The notes under the pieces: generated by a model
What the model saw: only the letters and a program-made list of their open reading frames with translations
Database searches by the model: none
Told to the model about the DNA's origin: nothing
Position numbers and translations under genes: made by a program
In this document: one piece after another, positions 1-7,579 of the stretch
Numbering within the stretch: the stretch's first letter is position 1
Layout: each line of letters starts with the position of its first letter
NCBI GenBank assembly: GCA_046350555.1
Contig: JAXMAF010000008.1
Location: 124,001 to 188,000, forward strand
Reading direction: 5' to 3'
Length of the DNA stretch: 64,000 bases
Origin: JAXMAF01 sp046350555
GTDB lineage: Bacteria > Planctomycetota > Phycisphaerae > Phycisphaerales > SM1A02

Positions 1-1
1 C

Positions 2-583
2 TACGCGCTGGCGCGTCATGCCGTGGCGGCCGGTGGTCGGAGCGCCAGCGCCATCATGGAGCCGCCTCGTGGACGTGAGCTTCGACCGCTGGCGATCGTC
101 GACTGTCCGAAGGATGCCGAGCTTGTCGAGGGGCGCCATTTCGGTCCGGTCGTGGCCATCGTCCGGGTCCGGGACATGGTCGAGGCTCTTCAGGTGCATC
201 ATCGCGCCGGGCAGCATCTGGCGGCGAGCGTCTACACGCGAAGTCGCAGGCGGGCAGGCGAGCTGCGCGACGTGCTCGGCGTCTCGTTCGTCACGATCAA
301 CGACTCGGTCCTTCCAACAGTGCACCCCGCCGCCTCGATCGGCGGGCGGGGCGAGAGCGGCTGGGGCGTCAGTCGCGGGCACGAGGGTCTGCTCGCGATG
401 ACGCGCCCGGTCGTCGTCTCGACGTCGGGATCGCGACTGCGCGTCTCGACCGAGCCGCCGACCGCCGCGGCGATGCGTGGGCTGCGCACCCTGTCGCGGT
501 GGCTGTACGGAACACCGACGAACCGTCCTCCGCGCGCCGACGACGAGCGACGGACGGCCGACGATCGACGCGGCGGGCCGTGA
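2..583 (+). CDS. Aldehyde dehydrogenase, C-terminal part (5' end outside window)
   Basis: The gene enters from the left edge; about 193 C-terminal residues are visible and the stop is TGA at 581-583. The segment around bases 137-160 reads FGPVVAIVR, the ALDH-family motif in which EEIFGPV is usual, and bases 328-375 read VHPAASIGGRGESGWG, like the PFGG..SG.G stretch before the end of the catalytic fold. No catalytic Cys or Glu can be seen because they lie upstream. Family members oxidise an aldehyde to a carboxylate with NAD(P). The genes immediately downstream are a carotenoid-type desaturase/oxidase, an acyltransferase and a glycosyltransferase, so a plausible substrate is a C30 apocarotenoid aldehyde, as for AldH in staphyloxanthin synthesis. 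That role is inferred from context only. Confidence 0.8.
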   Translation, partial: YALARHAVAAGGRSASAIMEPPRGRELRPLAIVDCPKDAELVEGRHFGPVVAIVRVRDMVEALQVHHRAGQHLAASVYTRSRRRAGELRDVLGVSFVTINDSVLPTVHPAASIGGRGESGWGVSRGHEGLLAMTRPVVVSTSGSRLRVSTEPPTAAAMRGLRTLSRWLYGTPTNRPPRADDERRTADDRRGGP

Positions 584-594
584 ACCCCGACTGA

Positions 595-697
595 TACTTT
601 CACGAGAACCCCACGCGTTCGGCCACTTGCCCATAACGGCGCGTTGCGGCGGAACTTGGTTGGGTGGGGCGCGACAATCAACCGGGACGCGCATGAC
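595..697 (+). repeat. Dispersed ~100-bp element, copy 1 (diverged)
   Basis: The stretch aligns with three other copies in the window (28121-28225, 29628-29729, 60708-60823). Shared blocks include GCGTTCG..CC.CTTGCCCA, CGGCG..., GGGGCGCGA.AATCAAC and GGGACGCG at the right end. By eye this copy is the most diverged, roughly three quarters identical to the others. It fills the whole gap between the aldehyde dehydrogenase and the desaturase, and its right end reaches the ATG (693) chosen for the desaturase. It could therefore supply the leader of that gene. Confidence 0.65.
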
Positions 698-2420
698 GCG
701 ATCCGCACCTTCCGCCGAACCCCGACCCCCCGTGCCATCCACTCCACGCATCATCGTCATCGGCGCCGGCCTGGCCGGACTCGCCGCGAGCGTCGAACTC
801 GCCCGGCGCGGCGCGGCGGTCACCCTCGTCGAGCGCAACCAGCACCTCGGCGGCAAGATGAACGTGCTGAGCGAGGGAGGCTTCTCCTTCGACATGGGAC
901 CGACGATCCTCACGATGCCGGATGTGTTGCGCGGCATCATTGCGCGCTGCGGGCGGCGCGTGGAGGATTACGTCGACCTCGTGCGGCTCGATCCGCAATG
1001 GCGCTGCTTCTACGAGGATGGAACCCGCATCGACCTGCTGGAAGACGAGAACGCGATGGCCGCGTCGCTCGATCGACGCTTCCCAGCCACCGGCGCCGGA
1101 GACGGGTGGCGTCGATTCCTCGCCTACAGCCGCCGCATGCTGCGACTGAGCGAGAAGGTCTTCTTCTACCGCGATCTCGGTGGAATCTCGGATCTCATGT
1201 GGAAGCCGCCGGCGCGCGAGCCGGGGCTCCTCGCCGACGTGCTGGCGATGCGCATGCACAGCACGGTGGCCGCGACGGCGCATCGCTGTGTCGACGAGCC
1301 GCATGTTCGACAGCTGACCGAGCACTTCCTCCAGTACGTGGGCTCCAGCCCATTCCTTGCGCCGGCGATCCTCTCGCTGATCGCCGCCGCCCAGGTCGAC
1401 CAGGGCTGCTGGTACGCGATGGGCGGAACGCGCATGGTCGCGCGGGCGCTCGTCCGCCTCGCCCGCGAGCACGGCGTCGAGACGATCGCGGGCGTCGGCG
1501 TGCGTCGCGTCATCTGCTCCGATCGAGGCCGACCGTCCGCCGGCGCGGATTCCGAGGACGACCGGCGCGGATCGGACCGGCTCGAGGGCGCCGCGGCCTC
1601 GGTCGTTCGAGGCGTCGAGCTCGACGATGGCCGAACGCTCGAAGCCGACGCGGTCGTCAGCAACTGCGACGTCCAGCGGACCTATCGCGACCTCGTGGGA
1701 TCGCGCGCCGCCCGGCGCGAGCAGGCGTCGATCGCCGCGGCCTATGTCCCGGCGTGCAGCGGGGTCGTCCTCTACCTCGGCCTCGATCGGCGCTACGAGG
1801 AACTTGCGCATCACTGCTTCCTCTTCAGCCGCGACTCGCAGGAGGAGTTCGACGACATCTACCGCCGCGGCGTCCCGGCGCAGGATCCGACGATCTATCT
1901 CGCGGCGCCCTCGCGGACCGACCCAGGCCAGGCGCCTCCCGGCGGCGAGGCGCTCTACGTCCTCGTCCACACGCCGTACCTGCGTCCGGGACAGCGGTGG
2001 GAGGGGCCCGGGGGCCTGCTGGAGAGCTATCGCCCGACGATCATGCGCAAGCTCGAGCGGCTGGGACTGACGGAGCTTCGCAAGCACATCGTCGTCGAGC
2101 GCCATCTCCTTCCCTCGCAGATCGAGCGCCTGTACAACGCCGAGGGTGGCGCGATCTACGGGCTGGCCTCGCACGGCCGGCTGCGCGGAGGCTTCAAGCC
2201 ACGCAATCGAAGCCGCGTGCTTCGCGGCCTCTACCTCGCCGGGGGAAGCGCCAATCCGGGGCCTGGCGTCCCGATGGTCCTCATGAGCGGCGTGACCGCG
2301 GCGAACTCGGTGGCGGAGGACTTCGGCCTTGCGGACCGAGCCTCGTTCGACGCGCACGCCTCCGGTTCTCGTGCGCGTGACGGAGCGCGCGAAGCGATGC
2401 CAGCGGCGAACGTGGCCTGA
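693..2420 (+). CDS. CrtN/CrtP-type FAD carotenoid desaturase or oxidase
   Basis: A 575-residue phytoene-desaturase-family flavoprotein. The N-terminus has the dinucleotide-binding motif VIGAGLAGLAAS (about residues 18-29) followed by the acidic end of beta2 (VERN). FDMGPT follows near residue 65, and the C-terminal FAD-contact motif LYLAGGSANPGPGVP is near residue 520. A charged linker rich in Asp/Arg (bases about 1520-1600) interrupts the middle. I chose ATG 693 because the Rossmann motif begins about 17 residues later; the frame is open further upstream but that part lies in a repeat. Length fits CrtI/CrtN/CrtP. The neighbours (aldehyde dehydrogenase, acyltransferase, glycosyltransferase) resemble the late staphyloxanthin pathway, which favours a CrtP-like terminal oxidase, but CrtN or CrtI activity cannot be excluded from sequence. 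Confidence 0.85.
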   Translation: MTRSAPSAEPRPPVPSTPRIIVIGAGLAGLAASVELARRGAAVTLVERNQHLGGKMNVLSEGGFSFDMGPTILTMPDVLRGIIARCGRRVEDYVDLVRLDPQWRCFYEDGTRIDLLEDENAMAASLDRRFPATGAGDGWRRFLAYSRRMLRLSEKVFFYRDLGGISDLMWKPPAREPGLLADVLAMRMHSTVAATAHRCVDEPHVRQLTEHFLQYVGSSPFLAPAILSLIAAAQVDQGCWYAMGGTRMVARALVRLAREHGVETIAGVGVRRVICSDRGRPSAGADSEDDRRGSDRLEGAAASVVRGVELDDGRTLEADAVVSNCDVQRTYRDLVGSRAARREQASIAAAYVPACSGVVLYLGLDRRYEELAHHCFLFSRDSQEEFDDIYRRGVPAQDPTIYLAAPSRTDPGQAPPGGEALYVLVHTPYLRPGQRWEGPGGLLESYRPTIMRKLERLGLTELRKHIVVERHLLPSQIERLYNAEGGAIYGLASHGRLRGGFKPRNRSRVLRGLYLAGGSANPGPGVPMVLMSGVTAANSVAEDFGLADRASFDAHASGSRARDGAREAMPAANVA

Positions 2421-2437
2421 GCGCCGGCCGGACGGCG

Positions 2438-3382
2438 GTGCGTCCCGAGATACCCTCCATCGTGCCGCCAGCGCCGCGAACTTCCCGGCCGTCTCCACCG
2501 TCGCGCTTCGATCGGCGCTTCGCGCGCGTCTTCGCCTGGTACTCCCTTCGGATGCTGCGCCGCGAGTTCCATGCGGTGCGCATGCTGCGCGGCGACCAGG
2601 AGATCCTCGCCGCGATCGCCGAGGTCCCTTCGCCGGTGATCGTCCTGGTGAACCATCCATCGTGGTGGGATCCGCTGGTTGCGCTCGCGCTTGCATGGAA
2701 GTTCATGCCCCAACGCACGCCGTGCGGGCCGATGGACGCGGCGCAGCTTCGGCGATTCGGCTTCTTTCGGCGGCTGGGGATCTTCGGCGTCGAGCTCGAG
2801 GACGCCAGGTGCCATGACGATCAGGACGACGATGGCGCTGGCAATGGGGGCCCCGATGGCGGTCGCGCCCATCGCCGCCACGGCGAGCATGGGGGTGCTG
2901 CCGCGCTCGCGGAACTGCTGGCGCGCGTCGACGAACGGTTCTCCTCCGACGCGCTTCCAGCACTGTGGATCACTCCGCAAGGTCGATTCTCCGATGCGCG
3001 CGAACCGATCCGGATCCGTCCCGGCGCAGCCGCCGTGGCCGCCGCGCATCCAGGTTGCCGCGTCGCGGTCGCGAACATCGAGTACGCGTTCTGGCAGGAT
3101 CGCCGGCCGGAGGTCTTCGTCGCCTGCCGTGCGATTGCGCCGCCGTCCGGCGCATCCTCGGACGGAGCGCCGGGCAGGGTGGGCACGACCGCGTGGCACC
3201 GCGCCATGCGGTTGGCGATGCAGGCCAACGCCGATCGCCTGGCGGAGGCGGTCGTGGCCCGCGATCCAGCCGCGTTCGATCTGCTCATCGGTGGCGGTTC
3301 GACGAGGATCCAGCCGATCTACGACCTCTGGCTGCGTCTGCGTGGTCGCGGCGGCGAGATCATCGCACGGAGGGAGCCCTGA
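2438..3382 (+). CDS. PlsC-like acyltransferase, CrtO-type candidate
   Basis: A 314-residue protein with the acyltransferase block NHPSWWD (HX4D, bases about 2653-2673) and a second block TPQGRFSD that corresponds to the usual PEGTR region. Hydrophobic segments are few, so it is probably a peripheral membrane enzyme. Between the two blocks lies an odd Asp/His/Gly-rich insertion of about 25 residues (bases 2810-2890), probably a flexible loop. The GTG at 2438 gives the longest form; an internal ATG at 2551 would remove a basic leader but keep the catalytic blocks. The gene starts 17 bases after the desaturase stop and precedes the glycosyltransferase by 24 bases, so the three are probably one transcript. 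Inferred role: acylation of the sugar on a C30 carotenoid, as CrtO does in staphylococci. A phospholipid acyltransferase is the alternative. Confidence 0.75.
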   Translation: MRPEIPSIVPPAPRTSRPSPPSRFDRRFARVFAWYSLRMLRREFHAVRMLRGDQEILAAIAEVPSPVIVLVNHPSWWDPLVALALAWKFMPQRTPCGPMDAAQLRRFGFFRRLGIFGVELEDARCHDDQDDDGAGNGGPDGGRAHRRHGEHGGAAALAELLARVDERFSSDALPALWITPQGRFSDAREPIRIRPGAAAVAAAHPGCRVAVANIEYAFWQDRRPEVFVACRAIAPPSGASSDGAPGRVGTTAWHRAMRLAMQANADRLAEAVVARDPAAFDLLIGGGSTRIQPIYDLWLRLRGRGGEIIARREP

Positions 3383-3406
3383 CCGAGTGGGCTGCCCGGA
3401 ACAGCC

Positions 3407-4561
3407 ATGATCCTTGCGCTCCTCTCGATCTCCCTGGCCATCGCCCTCGCGGCGCTCGTGCTCGCGTTGGCGAACCTCCGGCGCATCGGCCCCGCGCCGA
3501 GCTCGCCCGGCCCGGGCGAGGTGCTCGTGAGCATCTGCGTGCCGGCCCGCAACGAGGAGGCGAACCTCGAAGCGTGTGTGCGCTCGCTGCTCGCCCAGTC
3601 GCATTCGCGGATCGAGGTGCTCGTCTACGACGACGAGAGCACCGACGGCACGCCCGCGATCCTCGGCCGGCTCGTCGCCGACGATGCGCGCGTGCGTCGC
3701 GTCGCCACCTCGCCGCTTCCATCGGAATGGAACGGCAAGCAGTGGGGGTGCGATCGGATGGGCCGCGCGGCGCTGGGCGAGTGGATCCTCTTCACCGACG
3801 CCGATGTGCGCTTCGCGCGGGCGTGCATCGGACGCACCTTGGCCGAGGCGCTGCGCGGGCGCGATGGGCCTCCCTGCGCGCTCGTCTCGACCGTGCCGCG
3901 ACAGGTCGTCGGCTCCCTCGGCGAGGCGGTCATCGTCCCGCTGATCCACTTCATCCTGCTGAGCTATCTCCCGGTCGGCCGGATGCGCGGAACGGGGGAT
4001 CCGGCGGCCTCCGCCGGATGTGGGCAGTTCCTCTTCGTGCGCCGCGACGCGTGGCTCGCTGTCGGCGGCCATTCGTCGTTCAAGGGATCGATGCACGACG
4101 GGGTCAAGCTGCCGCGCCTGCTGCGATCCGCAGGCTGGGGAACCGACCTCTTCGACGGCACGGAGCTCGCATCCTGCCGGATGTATCGCGGTTTCCGCGC
4201 AACCTGGCGCGGCTTCGCGAAGAACGCCTACGAAGGGCTCGGATCGGCTGGACTGCTCGTCGTGCTCACGCTGCTCCACCTCGTCGGCCACGTCTTCCCG
4301 TGGATCTTCCTGGCCTGGGCGTTCGTCGCGCGCGGCGCCAGCGCGATGGAGGTCGCCCTGGCCACGGGAGCCATCGCGGCGGCGTGGGCGGAGCGGTTGC
4401 TGCTGGCGAGGCGCTTCCGGCATCCCCTGGCGAGCGCCGCGCTGCATCCGGTGGGCATCGTCCTGATGACGGCGATCCAGTGGCACGGCGCCATGCTGCA
4501 CCTCACCGGGCGAAGATCGTGGAAGGGGCGGACGGCGCACGTCGCGCGAGGCGCGGCGTGA
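3407..4561 (+). CDS. Family 2 glycosyltransferase, CrtQ-type candidate
   Basis: A 384-residue membrane-bound GT2 protein. An N-terminal hydrophobic helix (residues 1-25) is followed by the GT-A core with CVPARNEE, the YDDEST nucleotide-binding motif and TDADVRF, which supplies the metal-binding DxD. A later GGHSSFKG / HDG stretch fits the acceptor side, and two to three hydrophobic segments close the protein (about residues 280-365). This layout matches the CrtQ/HpnB-like branch that glycosylates membrane lipids. It lies 24 bases after the acyltransferase and ends the presumed carotenoid operon. The next gene has its own promoter. Attachment of a sugar to a carotenoid carboxylate is inferred from the neighbours; a hopanoid or other lipid acceptor is possible. 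Confidence 0.78.
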   Translation: MILALLSISLAIALAALVLALANLRRIGPAPSSPGPGEVLVSICVPARNEEANLEACVRSLLAQSHSRIEVLVYDDESTDGTPAILGRLVADDARVRRVATSPLPSEWNGKQWGCDRMGRAALGEWILFTDADVRFARACIGRTLAEALRGRDGPPCALVSTVPRQVVGSLGEAVIVPLIHFILLSYLPVGRMRGTGDPAASAGCGQFLFVRRDAWLAVGGHSSFKGSMHDGVKLPRLLRSAGWGTDLFDGTELASCRMYRGFRATWRGFAKNAYEGLGSAGLLVVLTLLHLVGHVFPWIFLAWAFVARGASAMEVALATGAIAAAWAERLLLARRFRHPLASAALHPVGIVLMTAIQWHGAMLHLTGRRSWKGRTAHVARGAA

Positions 4562-4604
4562 CTCGTTCGAGCCGTCCACCTGGCCTCGAAGGCGGGAGAG
4601 ACGC

Positions 4605-4640
4605 TTGACCGCCGTGTAAGTGTACAATACACTGAGTGTA
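4605..4640 (+). promoter_or_regulatory. Promoter with overlapping inverted-repeat operator
   Basis: TTGACC (4605-4610) and TACACT (4628-4633) are separated by 17 bases, a good sigma70-type pair. AGTGTA-CAA-TACACT (4619-4633) is a perfect 6-bp inverted repeat that includes the -10 box, and GTGTA recurs at 4614-4618 and 4636-4640. A repressor bound there would block the promoter of the DUF2339 gene. A likely Shine-Dalgarno sequence (GGGAGG, about 4665-4670) precedes ATG 4676. No regulator gene is adjacent. Confidence 0.6.
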
Positions 4641-4675
4641 AACGCATCTGTCGATGCGCCATCACGGGAGGCACG

Positions 4676-7579
4676 ATGACGACCGATGCTCCGAACGCCG
4701 GCGGCGCTCCTTCGAGGTTCCCGTTGGTGAGTCGCGTTGCCGAGCTGGAGCGGCGCGTCGCCGAGCTCGAGGCGCGGCTGGGGGCCGCGCGCGCCGGCAC
4801 CGACGTCTCGCCGCACGGCATCGCGACGCTCGACGCGGGGACGGCGCCGCGCGAGCTCGCGAGGGATGGCGCCGAGGCTCGACCGGCGCACGCCGCGCCG
4901 ATCGCGCCGGTGCCCATGGCCCCGACCGCGGCGGCCGGCGCCCCCACGAGCCCTTCGGCGGCACCGATTGCGCCGATCCGTGTGGCGCCAGCCATTCCGT
5001 CGTTGGTCGTCCCGTACGACGCACCAGCAACGCCAGGCGCCGCACCGCCGCGCGCCGCGCCGATCATGCTGGCAAGCCCAGCGCCCGACGAACCCTCGCT
5101 CGTCGCCACCACGGCGCGGCTCGAGATCATCGTCGGCGGGCGATGGTTCGCCTGGATCGGCACGATCATCTTCGCGATCGCCGCCGCGTACTTCCTCAAG
5201 CTGGCCCACGACAAGGGTTGGATCGGGCGGATGCCGCCGCTGCTGCGCTGCCTCGCGGCGGCCGGGTTCGGCGCCCTGCTCATCGCCGGGGGAGAGGTCG
5301 CGCTGCGGCGGATCAACCGCTTCGCCGCGGTCGGACTCTTCGCGTCGGGTCTCGCGACGCTGTACATCACCGCCTTCGCGGCGCATCGCGCATTCGGCCT
5401 GGTCGGCGACGGCGGCGCGATGGCGATGCTCGCGCTGACGGCGCTTCTCGGGATGGCCATCACCGTTCGCGGACGCATGGTCTCCATCGGCGTCCTGTCG
5501 CTGCTCGCGGGGTACGCCAGCCCGTTGCTCCTGCGCAGCCAGCACGCGTCGCCCGTGGCGCTGCCGCTTCATCTGACGATGCTCCTCGCCGTCGCGCTCG
5601 GCCTGGCGCTGCGCTGGCCGAAGCCGTTCCGCTGGCTGCGCCCGGTGGCGCTGCCGATGCACGCGGTCGTGGCGACGCTCTGGATGTCAGCCCGACCCGA
5701 GACGATCCTGCTCACGGTCTTCGCGCTGGGCTGGTGGATCATGACGATGCTCGAGTCCCTCTGGGCGGCGCGGCGCGGTCATTCGCGCATCGCCAACGCC
5801 GTCATCGCCTTCCTGTCGACCTCCTGGCTGGCGACGGTGCTCGTGATCTTCGTGCATGCAGGAGCGGACGCCGGCTGGGTCGGCGCGATCCTCGTCGTCG
5901 TCGCGACCGCCGCGGTGGCGATGCTGGCCACGGCGGGAGACGCCATCGCGCCGCTGCGACGGCGCTCGACCGCGGCCTTCGATCTCTTCGCGGTCGCGGT
6001 CTGGTTGGCGAGCGGCCTCCTGCTCGTCGCCGCGGCCGCGGTCCAGTTCCAGCACGTCGGCCTGGCGCTGACCTGGCTGGCGATCGCCCTTGCAGGCATC
6101 GAGGCGGGCCGGCGGCTTCCGTCGCGCGGCGTTGAGCTCTTCGGCGTTGGCGTGCTCCTCCTGGCGATCGCGACGATCGTTCTCGTCGACACGTCGGTGA
6201 CGGCCCTTCAGGCGACGCTGCTGGCCGTTCCCGCAGCGGGAGTCCAGGTCAGCAAGGTCGCCGGGCTGGTGCTGCTCGCGGCGGCGGCGAGCGTGCTCGC
6301 CGCGTGGCGCCTGCGCTCCGGTGCGCGAACTCGCGGCGCGATTCCCACGGCCCTGACGGTGATCGCCTCGCTGCTGTTGCTCGGAGAGATCGCCGCCTCG
6401 GCGCGGGGTGTCGCGGGGACCGTTGGCTGGCTTCTCGTCGCCGCGGCGCTGCTCGGGACGCATCGCGTGGCGGCGCGCCAACGCCACTTCGAGATCGGCG
6501 CCGTCGTGACGCTCGGCGCGGCACTGCGCTGGCTGATGCTGGACCTCGCCTCGGCGACCGATCGATCCGGGCCTGCGACGATGAACCTTGCGCCATGGTT
6601 CAACGCGCAGATGGCGGTGGCCGTTCCTGTCGCGGCGATGGTGGCCTGGGCGTGCATGATCGCCACCCGCCAGGCCGGCGACCGTGACGGCGACCTTCGG
6701 CGGCGCGGCTTCGCGGCGTTCATCGAGGGAGTCGCGCCGGCGTTGGCGGTGATGGTGATGCTGGCCGCCTTCAGTGTCGAGATCGTGCGCGCAACCGGCC
6801 CCGTTGCGCCTGGGCCATGGTCCCTCGGGACGCGGCGCTTCCTCTGGTGGAGCGCCCTCTGGGCCGGCGGGGGAACGCTCATGGTCGCCATCGGCGCCGC
6901 CCGCTCGCTTCGACCGACATGGGCCGCGGGGATCGTCGCGACCATCGTCGCGGCGCTGGCGTGGCTGCTGCCAGGCGCCATCATCGATCGCTTCGTCCAC
7001 GGCCTCGCGAACGTCGCGCCGATGGTGAACCTTCAGACGCTGGCCGCGGCGGTCGTCTGCGCGGCGTGCGTCGCCTGTGCAGCGGGCGGCCCGTGGCTGC
7101 GACCGGGCGTGCGCGGGTGGCGCGCCGCGGGCGCCGACGCCATGGATGCGACCGCGATCGAGCCGCCGTTCACGACCGCGGTCCGTGGAGTCCTTTCGAC
7201 CTTGGCTGCGATCGTCGTGCTGGTCGCGGGCAGCCTCGAATCGGAGCGCATTGTCGGTGCGGGTGGCGAGACGCCCTTCACGACACCGGCGGTGAGCGTC
7301 TGGTGGGGCCTCTGCGGCGTGACGATGGTGATCGGCGGCTTCTGGCTCGGGACCCGTCCGCCGGGACGAACCCCGTCGCGCCGAGCGGCCGCGTCGATCC
7401 GGCATGGAGGCCTGGCGCTGCTCGTGGCGACCGTGGCGAAGTTCCTCGTGGTCGACCTGCGCGGCGCCGAGACGGTGTGGCGCGTCGCGGCAATGGCGGT
7501 GGTGGGGCTGCTCCTGGTGGGAACAAGCGTCATGTATGCAAAGATCGGGTCGAGGCTCTTCGCGCCTTCCGACCGATGA
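4676..7579 (+). CDS. DUF2339 polytopic membrane protein
   Basis: A 967-residue protein. Residues 18-40 contain a short coiled coil with repeated VAELE and AELEARL heptads. A Pro/Ala-rich linker of about 100 residues follows, and from about residue 155 there are more than 20 hydrophobic segments. The block GGRWFAWIGTIIFAIAAAYF at the start of the membrane part is the hallmark of DUF2339 proteins, and the length is typical. Family members are predicted inner-membrane proteins of unknown function, so none is assigned. The promoter and operator at 4605-4640 suggest independent regulation. The stop overlaps the ATG of the helicase gene (ATGA, 7576-7579), so translation is probably coupled although no functional link is known. 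Confidence 0.85.
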   Translation: MTTDAPNAGGAPSRFPLVSRVAELERRVAELEARLGAARAGTDVSPHGIATLDAGTAPRELARDGAEARPAHAAPIAPVPMAPTAAAGAPTSPSAAPIAPIRVAPAIPSLVVPYDAPATPGAAPPRAAPIMLASPAPDEPSLVATTARLEIIVGGRWFAWIGTIIFAIAAAYFLKLAHDKGWIGRMPPLLRCLAAAGFGALLIAGGEVALRRINRFAAVGLFASGLATLYITAFAAHRAFGLVGDGGAMAMLALTALLGMAITVRGRMVSIGVLSLLAGYASPLLLRSQHASPVALPLHLTMLLAVALGLALRWPKPFRWLRPVALPMHAVVATLWMSARPETILLTVFALGWWIMTMLESLWAARRGHSRIANAVIAFLSTSWLATVLVIFVHAGADAGWVGAILVVVATAAVAMLATAGDAIAPLRRRSTAAFDLFAVAVWLASGLLLVAAAAVQFQHVGLALTWLAIALAGIEAGRRLPSRGVELFGVGVLLLAIATIVLVDTSVTALQATLLAVPAAGVQVSKVAGLVLLAAAASVLAAWRLRSGARTRGAIPTALTVIASLLLLGEIAASARGVAGTVGWLLVAAALLGTHRVAARQRHFEIGAVVTLGAALRWLMLDLASATDRSGPATMNLAPWFNAQMAVAVPVAAMVAWACMIATRQAGDRDGDLRRRGFAAFIEGVAPALAVMVMLAAFSVEIVRATGPVAPGPWSLGTRRFLWWSALWAGGGTLMVAIGAARSLRPTWAAGIVATIVAALAWLLPGAIIDRFVHGLANVAPMVNLQTLAAAVVCAACVACAAGGPWLRPGVRGWRAAGADAMDATAIEPPFTTAVRGVLSTLAAIVVLVAGSLESERIVGAGGETPFTTPAVSVWWGLCGVTMVIGGFWLGTRPPGRTPSRRAAASIRHGGLALLVATVAKFLVVDLRGAETVWRVAAMAVVGLLLVGTSVMYAKIGSRLFAPSDR

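Noticed and set aside
4605..4628. TTGACC with TACAAT (4623-4628) as promoter
   Set aside because: The spacer would be only 12 bases; TACACT at 4628-4633 gives the proper 17.
2231..5662. A very long open frame (over 1100 codons) on the minus strand opposite the carotenoid-type genes and DUF2339
   Set aside because: It is rich in Arg, Asp and Gly with no motif, covers several well-recognised genes on the other strand, and is explained by the very high GC content of third codon positions.
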